From CAYRZL01 sp964428795 (GTDB lineage Bacteria; Bacillota; Clostridia; Lachnospirales; Lachnospiraceae), in the NCBI GenBank assembly GCA_964428795.1, contig CAYRZL010000052.1:1-19713 (forward strand): 19,713 nt of DNA. Reading direction: 5' to 3'. Positions within the stretch are counted from its first letter, which is position 1, and every line of letters begins with the position of its first letter. Below the pieces are notes generated by a model, which saw only the letters and a program-made list of their open reading frames with translations, was not told the DNA's origin and did not search any database. The translations under genes and the position numbers were made by a program. This document shows, in pieces, positions 13,478 to 19,713 of this stretch.

Positions 13478-14902
13478 TTGCGGCATGTAAAAAAGTTTAT
13501 CAAAAGTCTGAGATTCGTATCTTTTATTTTGATTTTAATTTTTGGCATCACTCCCAGCATCCTGCTGAGAGTGAGCCTTTTAAATTCATATGAAACACGG
13601 GCGGTTGAGAATCGCACGGTTGATGTGACCGGTCAGGCAAAGCTGATGGCAAGCCGGATCGTATCAAGCGGTTATCTGGCAAACCCGGAAGTGGAGCCTA
13701 TCTCCACACAGCTCGTTCAGTTTTCTACCATATATGACGGGCGGATTATGCTGATCGATCATAATTTCAAGATTGTGAAGGACACATATGATCTGGATAC
13801 AGGTAAGACGATCATTTCGCAGGAAGTGATTCAGGCATATCAGGGGGAGGATATTTCAAAATACGATTCAGTGAATCGCTATGTGGAGCTTGCGATTCCC
13901 CTGACAGATCCGGAGAATGGAACGGTTGCAGGCGTAATGCTTGTCAGTGTGTCTACGGACATTATTATGTCAAATCAGGAGTATCTGTATCAGAGTTCGC
14001 AGATGGTGCTTCTGATCATTTGCGTACTGATCGTTGCACTTGCCCTTGGCATATCCAATCAGATCACGATACCGCTGAAAAGACTTTCAAAATCCATTAA
14101 AAATGTAGTGAATGGGAATTTGGAGGAGGATGTGACAGAGCGGGGCTATACGGAAATCGTGGATATTTCTACCGCATGCAATAATATGCTGAGACGCGCC
14201 AGGATATTGGAGGAATCCAGACAGGAGTTTGTTTCTAACGTGTCACATGAATTAAAAACGCCTCTGACTTCCATGAAAGTATTATCGGACTCTCTTGTCG
14301 GACAGATAGATGCGCCGATAGAGATGTATCAGGAGTTTATGACTGATATTGCGGCTGAGATCGACAGGGAGAACAAGATCATCAACGATCTTTTGTCTCT
14401 GGTAAAGCTGGACAAGTCTGCTTCCGTATCTTTGAATATTGAATCGGTCAATATCAACGAGATGCTGGAATTGCTGATGAAGCGTCTGCGTCCCATTGCC
14501 AAAAAACAGAATGTGGAGCTGGTATTGGAGAGCTTTCGCCCGGTAATAGCGGAGATCGACGAGGTGAAATTCACACTGGCGATCTCTAACCTGATTGAAA
14601 ATGCAATCAAGTACAACAGGTCGGAGGGTTGGGTGCACGTGAGCCTGAATGCGGATCATCAGTATTTCTTTATTAAAGTGGAAGATTCGGGTATCGGTAT
14701 ACCTGAAGATCAGTTGGAGTATATTTATACCAGATTTTATCGTGTGGATAAATCCCACTCAAGGGAAATTGGCGGAACCGGATTAGGACTGGCGATTACA
14801 AGAAACGCAGTATCCTTGCATAAAGGTACGATAAAGGTGCATAGTGTGGAGGGGGAAGGTACGACATTTATTGTCCGTATTCCGCTCAACTATATTGCAT
14901 AG
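13478..14902 (+). CDS. Membrane sensor histidine kinase
   Basis: A 474-residue kinase partnering the upstream regulator. A first membrane helix (FVSFILILIFGITPSILL, about 12-30), an extracytoplasmic sensor domain of about 130 residues and a second helix (MVLLIICVLIVALALGI) are followed by a HAMP linker, the dimerisation domain with phospho-His257 in SHELKTPL, and a catalytic domain with N box NLIENAIKYN, G1 box DSGIGIP, F box YTRFYRVDKSHS and G2 box GGTGLGLAI. An ATG at 13433 lies in the regulator gene without a ribosome binding site. I prefer TTG 13478, with AGAGGG (13465-13470) seven bases upstream, which gives a basic N-terminus just before the first helix. The sensor domain is of the PAS-like extracytoplasmic kind by pattern; its ligand is unknown. 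Confidence 0.92.
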   Translation: MRHVKKFIKSLRFVSFILILIFGITPSILLRVSLLNSYETRAVENRTVDVTGQAKLMASRIVSSGYLANPEVEPISTQLVQFSTIYDGRIMLIDHNFKIVKDTYDLDTGKTIISQEVIQAYQGEDISKYDSVNRYVELAIPLTDPENGTVAGVMLVSVSTDIIMSNQEYLYQSSQMVLLIICVLIVALALGISNQITIPLKRLSKSIKNVVNGNLEEDVTERGYTEIVDISTACNNMLRRARILEESRQEFVSNVSHELKTPLTSMKVLSDSLVGQIDAPIEMYQEFMTDIAAEIDRENKIINDLLSLVKLDKSASVSLNIESVNINEMLELLMKRLRPIAKKQNVELVLESFRPVIAEIDEVKFTLAISNLIENAIKYNRSEGWVHVSLNADHQYFFIKVEDSGIGIPEDQLEYIYTRFYRVDKSHSREIGGTGLGLAITRNAVSLHKGTIKVHSVEGEGTTFIVRIPLNYIA

Positions 14903-14920
14903 ACAGGAGAAAGAGAAGAT

Positions 14921-15895
14921 TTGACGAAAAAGAAATGTTGGATATTCCCGGCGGCCGTGCTTGCTCTGATGCTTTGTTTTGCAGGATGCAGCGATAAGCA
15001 GAACCCCCAGGAAGAAGAGAACGGATTGTCTGTATATTATGTGAATCCGGAGCAGACCAGTTTGGAAGAAAATAATTATGAGCTTTCACAGACCGGTGAT
15101 GAACAGCAGGTGGAGGAGTTGCTGGAAGTCATGCGGGAAATACCGGATGCCATGAAGTTTCGGTCAGCCCTTCCTGGAAATCTGGAAGTGACAGAGACCC
15201 GTCTGGAGGACAAACAGTTGTTTCTGACATTCAGCGAAAGCTATTTGGAAATGAATTCCGTAGAGGAAATACTTTGCCGTGCGGCTATTGTCCGTACTCT
15301 GGTTCAGCTGGACGGTGTGGATGTAATATCCTTTTATATCGGAGAGGAGCCGTTGCGGGATGCGGATGGACAGTTGGTCGGCGTTATGAATGCAGACAGC
15401 TTTGTGGAGAATCCGGAAGAGGAGATCAATACCATTCAGGAAACGACGCTTACCCTGTATTTCGCGTCGCTGGATGGTCAAAGTCTGGTGTCGGAAACAC
15501 AGGATCTCCATTACAGCAGCAATATATCCCTGGAAAAACTGGTGATGGAACGACTTTTGGCAGGCCCCACATCGGACTATGCCAGATCAGCGCTCCCGGC
15601 AGAAACCGGACTTGTGAGCGTATCCGTAATGGAAGGCGTTTGTTTCGTAAATCTGGATGAAGGATTTTTAAATAAAAATTTTGATGTGACTGAGGAGGTC
15701 ATCATATACTCTATCGTAGATTCTTTACAGGAACTGCCCACGATCAACAAAGTGCAGATATCGGTAAACGGTGAGACAAATATTGTATACAGGGAAAAAT
15801 TTTCTCTGAATACGGTATATGAGAGAAATCTGGATCTGCTTGTGACTTCGGAAGAAAGTCTGCAAAGCGCTCCACAGGCAGAAGGAGGAGAATAA
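14921..15895 (+). CDS. Lipoprotein with two GerMN domains
   Basis: A 324-residue lipoprotein. The signal peptide ends in CFAGC (Cys23), followed by a polar stretch and two GerMN (sporulation/germination) domains at about 35-165 and 180-300. The second contains VMERLLAGPT, SVMEGVCFVNLDEGF and IYSIVDSLQELPTINKVQI, typical of this fold. Function in clostridia is poorly known: GerM of Bacillus acts in sporulation and engulfment, and actinobacterial LpqB, also with GerMN, works with the MtrAB two-component system. The position directly after a kinase gene (18-base gap) suggests it affects that kinase at the membrane surface. The start is TTG 14921 with AGGAGA at 14905-14910; the first in-frame ATG lies inside the signal peptide and would destroy it. 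Confidence 0.85.
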   Translation: MTKKKCWIFPAAVLALMLCFAGCSDKQNPQEEENGLSVYYVNPEQTSLEENNYELSQTGDEQQVEELLEVMREIPDAMKFRSALPGNLEVTETRLEDKQLFLTFSESYLEMNSVEEILCRAAIVRTLVQLDGVDVISFYIGEEPLRDADGQLVGVMNADSFVENPEEEINTIQETTLTLYFASLDGQSLVSETQDLHYSSNISLEKLVMERLLAGPTSDYARSALPAETGLVSVSVMEGVCFVNLDEGFLNKNFDVTEEVIIYSIVDSLQELPTINKVQISVNGETNIVYREKFSLNTVYERNLDLLVTSEESLQSAPQAEGGE

Positions 15896-15900
15896 AAATA
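15882..15900 (+). promoter_or_regulatory. Strong ribosome binding site leading to an ATA codon (possible comEC start)
   Basis: AAGGAGG (15882-15888), inside the last codons of the GerMN gene, stands nine bases before ATA 15898, which is in frame with comEC. No ATG, GTG or TTG in the comEC frame lies between it and ATG 15946. Starting at ATA adds 16 residues (KYRWCGGAAVSLLAG after the first) that complete the first membrane helix. Either comEC uses a rare ATA start or an earlier ATG has mutated. Confidence 0.5.
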
Positions 15901-15945
15901 AAATACAGGTGGTGTGGTGGCGCAGCTGTATCGCTTCTGGCAGGA

Positions 15946-18279
15946 ATGCTGACGGGCAGACTGACGGGAACGATTATGCTGATCGCTATCACTGTTTTTG
16001 CTGCAGTCTGTCCCATATTTTTTGCAGAGAGAGGGATGAGACTGCATTTTTTTGTCAGAAAATATATGATATTCAGCCTGATTTTTTTGATGGGCGGACT
16101 GCGCTGTCTACAGGCTGACGCTGAATATGACAGAGCGTTATCTGTTCTGGAGAGCAGTGAGCATGTACAAATACAGGGGAAAATCTACAGCAGACAGGAG
16201 AGTGAGAAGGATGTATTGTATTATATGAAGGAGATTGAAATACAGGCTGCTGGAATAACCTGTCAGGCGGAGGGATATTATATTTACAGTGAAGAGAGAA
16301 ATTTAAAGCCCGGAAGTTTGATTACTGCAGAGGGAAAACCAGAGACGTTTTCACCTGCCCGCAATGAAGGAAATTTTGATGGGGCAGCCTACTACAGATC
16401 ACTGGGAATCTGCGGAAGGATGTATGATGCACAGATTTATATGACAGAGCAGCCCTCATTTCCTGTGAGAGCATGGCTTTCTGCAGTTCGGGAAAGGGTG
16501 AAGATGACGTATGAGGAGGTATTGGAAGAGCGGGATGCAGGCATTCTTGCGTCCATGTGTCTTGGTGACCGGTCTCTGCTGTCAGACGAAACAAAGGAGC
16601 TGTACCAGGTATCGGGAATTATACATATGCTGGCAATCAGCGGGATGCATATATCTGTTTTGGGAATGAGTGTATACCGGATTTTCAGAAAACGTTTTGG
16701 ATTTTGTATGTCAGGAATTTTGGCGTATGTACCGGTGATTTTGTATGGAATTATGACCGGAGCAAGTGCCTCTGCGATGCGTGCGGTCATTATGTTCGGG
16801 ATATATCTGCTGGCTCAGATTTTGGGCAGGACGTATGATCTGTTATCTGCGCTCGGGGCGGCAGGCATATTGCTGTTATTGGATCAGCCCATGCTTATGG
16901 AAAATCCGGGCTTTCAGCTTTCTTTTGCGGCAGTACTTGGGATTGGGATCGTGTATCCGATCATTTGTCAGTCACTTTGCAGTAAAGAAAAGACAGAAGG
17001 GCGCCTGGTTAAGCTGTTTGAGAATGTACTTTTCCTGGTGTCCATACAGGTCACATTGCTGCCTGTGACGCTGTTTTATTATTATGAGGCTTCCGTCTAT
17101 GCGGTTCCTGTGAATTTACTGATTGTCCCGCTGGCAGGAATTTTAATGGGAATGGGACTGGCAGGAGGTTTGTTTGGTATGATATCCGGCAAAGCTGCAG
17201 GAATTATATTATATCCCTGCCATCTGCTGCTGGAGGGCTATGACAGAGTCTGTAATTTTACGTCTGGGCTGCCGGGGGCGGTGTGGACACCCGGAAAGCC
17301 GAAGGTCTGGATGATGATCGTCTATTACGGATTGCTGGTTATGCTTCTCATCTTTTTATATCGAAAGTCCGTCAGCGGATGGAAGAGAAGAGGGATAAAA
17401 TATCTCTTTTTGGCCCTTTTGATGAGCTCCGGTCTCTTATTTAAAGCCAGATCTTCCTTTTTTGAAATTGATGTTCTGGATGTGGGACAGGGAGACGGTA
17501 TATACATTCGGGCGGATAACGGAACCGACTTTTTTATTGATGGCGGAAGCAGTGATGTAAAAGATCTGGGAAAATACAGATTAAAGCCATTTTTGAAGGC
17601 AAAAGGTGTGTCAGATATTGAATACTGGTTTGTAAGCCATGGAGACGAGGATCATATTTCCGGTCTGCTCTGGCTGCTGGAAACAGGATTTCCGGTTGAA
17701 CATCTGGTGCTTTCGGAGTCTATGCCGGAGGATGAGGCTCTGGAGAGTCTTTGCAAAGCGGCAGAACAGAATGGAACGGATGTGATTTATCTGAGGGATG
17801 GAGATTGTATGAAGACAGGTGCGCTTAAGTTTACATGCATTGATGTATACAGGGGTGATGACAGAAATGATGCTTCTTTGATTCTCCTGTTAGAATATGG
17901 AGATTTTGGGGCGTTGTTTGCGGGAGATATCTCGGAGGATGTGGAAAAAATGCTGGTGAATGAGAGAAGGATAGATGAAGTGGAAGTATATAAAGCAAAT
18001 CATCACGGTTCCAGATACTCCAGCTCCCAGATATTTCTGGAGCAGATAAAACCCCTTCTTACGGTCATTTCCTGCGGTGAGAATAACAGGTATGGCCATC
18101 CCCACGAAGAGACGCTGCTGCGCCTGAAAAATGTGCGGAGCAGCATAGCGGTCACAGCAAAGAGCGGACAGATAAAGCTTCTGTGGAAAAAAGGAAGGCT
18201 TCATATGGAGAATTATGCGGATACTCTTGAAGAAGGTTCTTTTTCTGTGGTAAACTATCAGCATGAAAAAGATAGATGA
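15946..18279 (+). CDS. comEC: ComEC/Rec2 DNA-uptake channel with C-terminal metallo-beta-lactamase domain
   Basis: A polytopic membrane protein of 777 residues from ATG 15946, or 793 if it begins at ATA 15898 as the ribosome binding site suggests; the shorter start is given as the conservative choice. It forms the channel that brings single-stranded DNA into the cell after capture by ComEA. N-terminal helices and the soluble ComEC N-terminal domain (about 20-180) come first. The competence membrane domain follows with its signature MLAISGMHISVLGM (near 227-240). The C-terminal metallo-beta-lactamase domain has DVGQGD, IDGGSS, the metal motif SHGDEDHISG (His565, Asp567, Asp569, His570) and NHHGSRYSS, so a nuclease role for the second DNA strand is plausible. 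The end overlaps holA by 17 bases. Full length and intact apart from the start question. Confidence 0.93.
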   Translation: MLTGRLTGTIMLIAITVFAAVCPIFFAERGMRLHFFVRKYMIFSLIFLMGGLRCLQADAEYDRALSVLESSEHVQIQGKIYSRQESEKDVLYYMKEIEIQAAGITCQAEGYYIYSEERNLKPGSLITAEGKPETFSPARNEGNFDGAAYYRSLGICGRMYDAQIYMTEQPSFPVRAWLSAVRERVKMTYEEVLEERDAGILASMCLGDRSLLSDETKELYQVSGIIHMLAISGMHISVLGMSVYRIFRKRFGFCMSGILAYVPVILYGIMTGASASAMRAVIMFGIYLLAQILGRTYDLLSALGAAGILLLLDQPMLMENPGFQLSFAAVLGIGIVYPIICQSLCSKEKTEGRLVKLFENVLFLVSIQVTLLPVTLFYYYEASVYAVPVNLLIVPLAGILMGMGLAGGLFGMISGKAAGIILYPCHLLLEGYDRVCNFTSGLPGAVWTPGKPKVWMMIVYYGLLVMLLIFLYRKSVSGWKRRGIKYLFLALLMSSGLLFKARSSFFEIDVLDVGQGDGIYIRADNGTDFFIDGGSSDVKDLGKYRLKPFLKAKGVSDIEYWFVSHGDEDHISGLLWLLETGFPVEHLVLSESMPEDEALESLCKAAEQNGTDVIYLRDGDCMKTGALKFTCIDVYRGDDRNDASLILLLEYGDFGALFAGDISEDVEKMLVNERRIDEVEVYKANHHGSRYSSSQIFLEQIKPLLTVISCGENNRYGHPHEETLLRLKNVRSSIAVTAKSGQIKLLWKKGRLHMENYADTLEEGSFSVVNYQHEKDR

Positions 18280-19246
18280 ATCCATTCAAACAGGACAATT
18301 TAAAAGAGTATATCTTCTTTATGGGGAAGAGACCTATCTGAAACGCCAGTATCGCGATAAACTGAAACGGGCAGTAACCACGCAGGGAGATACGATGAAT
18401 GTTACCGTATTTGAAGGCAGAAACTGTAATCCGAAAGAGATGATCGATCTTGCACAGACGCTGCCTTTTTTTGCAGATTATCGGGTGATACTTGCACAGG
18501 ACACCGGATTTTTTAAGAAGTCTGCAGATGAGCTTGCGGAATATGTGTCCGAAATTCCGGACACCAGCATTCTGATCTTTGTGGAGGACGAGGTGGATCG
18601 CCGGAACAAGCTGTTTAAGGCGGTGAATAAGTATGGCGTTGTCTCAGAGTTTAAGACGCAGACGGAAAAGGTTCTCATTCAATGGATATTACAGCGCTTG
18701 AAAAGAGAAGGTAAGCGCATTACCGAACGTGTCATGTATCTGTTTCTTGCCAGGACCGGAACAGATATGGAGAATATTGATAAAGAACTGGAAAAGCTGC
18801 TGATGTATACATATGGACAGGAAATTATTGAAGCAGAAGACGTGGAGGCGATCTGTACCACTCAGACTACAAGTAAGATTTTTGACATGGTAGATGCCAT
18901 TGCAAAAGGAGAGCAGCAGAAAGCGCTTGCGTTATATTATGATCTGCTTGCCCTGAAAGAGCCGCCCATGCGTATTCTGTTTCTGATCGACCGTCAGTTT
19001 CAGATTTTGCTTCAGGTAAAAGATCTGATGGGACAGGGATTTGATGCGAAATCCATATCTGCGAAGATCGGCGTGCCGGAATTTGCGGTGCGTAAAAATA
19101 TGGGGCAGGCAAGGGCGTTTTCTATGGAACGGATACAGGAGGCATTAAAAGAGGGAGTACAGCTGGAGCAGGATGTAAAGACGGGAAAAATGGATGACCG
19201 CATCAGCGTGGAGCTGATGATCGTGAAATATTCTGCGGCAGAGTAA
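18263..19246 (+). CDS. holA: DNA polymerase III subunit delta (HolA)
   Basis: A 327-residue clamp-loader delta subunit. The N-terminal part RVYLLYGEETYLKRQYRDKL and the patterns YRVILAQDTGFFKK and TSILIFVEDEVDRRNKLFK are typical of the AAA+-like domain that lacks a working P-loop. The C-terminal collar domain includes LLALKEPPMRILFLIDRQF. It opens the beta clamp during replication. The ATG overlaps the end of comEC by 17 bases and has no good ribosome binding site, so it is probably translated by coupling to comEC. comEC-holA-rpsT is a conserved order in Firmicutes, which supports all three calls. It ends just before a bidirectional terminator. Confidence 0.94.
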   Translation: MKKIDESIQTGQFKRVYLLYGEETYLKRQYRDKLKRAVTTQGDTMNVTVFEGRNCNPKEMIDLAQTLPFFADYRVILAQDTGFFKKSADELAEYVSEIPDTSILIFVEDEVDRRNKLFKAVNKYGVVSEFKTQTEKVLIQWILQRLKREGKRITERVMYLFLARTGTDMENIDKELEKLLMYTYGQEIIEAEDVEAICTTQTTSKIFDMVDAIAKGEQQKALALYYDLLALKEPPMRILFLIDRQFQILLQVKDLMGQGFDAKSISAKIGVPEFAVRKNMGQARAFSMERIQEALKEGVQLEQDVKTGKMDDRISVELMIVKYSAAE

Positions 19247-19272
19247 TTGCTCAGAACCCATAAAATAAAAAG

Positions 19273-19310
19273 AGGATCACTGACATGACGGTATCAGTGA
19301 TCCTTATTTT
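19273..19310. terminator. Bidirectional terminator between holA and rpsT
   Basis: A perfect 11-bp stem (19273-19283 with 19294-19304) encloses a 10-base loop. On the + side TATTTT follows; on the - side the complement of AAAATAAAAAG supplies a longer U run. It lies between the convergent stop codons of holA and rpsT and can serve both. Confidence 0.85.
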
Positions 19311-19326
19311 CATCTATAAAGCATTC

Positions 19327-19590
19327 TTACGCGATGCTGTTTACTAATCCAGCCAGACGAGCAACTTTTCTGGAAGCATTGTTTTTATGGTAAACGCCTT
19401 TTGTCTGAGCCTTATCGATCTCAGAAGTAGCTACCAGCAATGCAGCCTTTGCTGCCTCAACATCCTTCGCTGCTACAGCCGCTTCAACTTTCTTGATGCA
19501 AGTTTTCACTTTAGAGCGAATCGCTTTGTTTCTGGCTGTCTTGGTTTCTGTAACCAGGATTCTTTTCTTCGCTGATTTGATATTAGCCAA
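19327..19590 (-). CDS. rpsT: 30S ribosomal protein S20
   Basis: An 87-residue basic helical protein beginning (M)ANIKSAKKRI and ending NSIA, with the S20 landmarks RNKAIRSKVKT, GVYHKNNASRKVARL and an Ala/Lys-rich middle. It binds 16S rRNA in the small subunit. The start is TTG (19590-19588, minus strand): GGGAGGTG at 19604-19597 stands at proper distance, and the alternative GTG at 19599 lies inside that binding site. The resulting N-terminus matches the family exactly. E. coli rpsT also starts with UUG, where it matters for autoregulation. It is transcribed alone, towards holA, and is usually followed in Firmicutes genomes by or divergent from spore and translation genes; none is visible here. 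Confidence 0.96.
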   Translation of the reverse strand: MANIKSAKKRILVTETKTARNKAIRSKVKTCIKKVEAAVAAKDVEAAKAALLVATSEIDKAQTKGVYHKNNASRKVARLAGLVNSIA

Positions 19591-19682
19591 TCCGTACACC
19601 TCCCATACTGAGAATTGTTATAGTTGATTGATCTGTTTCATTAAAGCCGGACACGGACGTTCTAATGTAAACATACTCGTAT

Positions 19683-19711
19683 ATTTTAGTGCAAATGGGG
19701 CAATCTGTCAA
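19683..19711 (-). promoter_or_regulatory. rpsT promoter
   Basis: On the minus strand, TTGACA (19711-19706) is a perfect -35 box, separated by 17 bases from TAAAAT (19688-19683). It lies about 93 bases upstream of the rpsT TTG start, leaving a leader of roughly 85 bases. This is the best promoter in the window, as expected for a ribosomal protein gene. Confidence 0.85.
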
Positions 19712-19713
19712 TA

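Noticed and set aside
12678..13478. Long minus-strand open frame opposite the response regulator (266 codons)
   Set aside because: It lies opposite an intact, well-conserved regulator and shows no domain, signal peptide or ribosome site.

Overview
The window looks like a chromosomal segment of a low-to-mid GC Firmicute, most likely a gut Lachnospiraceae (Clostridia). The pointers are the comEC-holA-rpsT gene order, a CsoR-type copper operon, and a secreted papain-like protease carrying NGWW..NGKV cell-wall-binding repeats, an architecture I associate with that family. Family-level placement is inference. Coding density is high and no gene-free stretch exceeds about 180 bases. I see no tRNA, rRNA, CRISPR array, insertion sequence or phage gene.

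Region 1 (1-731): the 3' end of a secreted L,D-transpeptidase (YkuD) gene, closed by a strong hairpin terminator.

Region 2 (about 777-8833): a tight six-gene operon that resembles a dlt (D-alanylation) operon in another order. It holds a DltA-like adenylating enzyme, a small DltC-like carrier protein, a fold-type III PLP enzyme of the diaminopimelate/ornithine decarboxylase family, a DltB-like MBOAT acyltransferase, a membrane-anchored SGNH/DltD-like protein, and a secreted C1 cysteine protease with C-terminal cell-wall-binding repeats. The operon ends at an intrinsic terminator. The PLP enzyme between the carrier and the MBOAT is not part of the classical dlt set. I infer that an amino acid is activated, loaded on the carrier, possibly decarboxylated or otherwise changed, then passed across the membrane to a surface polymer. 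This is the most likely undescribed system here.

Region 3 (8857-11969): a copper-resistance unit. A sigma-A-like promoter has a CsoR-type palindrome in its spacer, followed by csoR and copA. A CopZ-like metallochaperone domain is fused in frame to the C-terminus of CopA, but it is preceded by a perfect internal Shine-Dalgarno and ATG, so one frame may yield both the long ATPase and free CopZ.

Region 4 (12016-19246): a promoter followed by comEA (as a predicted lipoprotein), an OmpR/PhoB response regulator, a sensor histidine kinase, a double-GerMN lipoprotein, comEC and holA, all on the + strand with small gaps or overlaps. The regulator-kinase-GerMN lipoprotein trio resembles actinobacterial mtrA-mtrB-lpqB and separates comEA from comEC. 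Several genes here use weak or non-standard starts (TTG, TTG, and a possible ATA for comEC).

Region 5 (19273-19713): a bidirectional terminator separates holA from convergent rpsT (ribosomal protein S20, minus strand), which has a TTG start and a near-consensus promoter.
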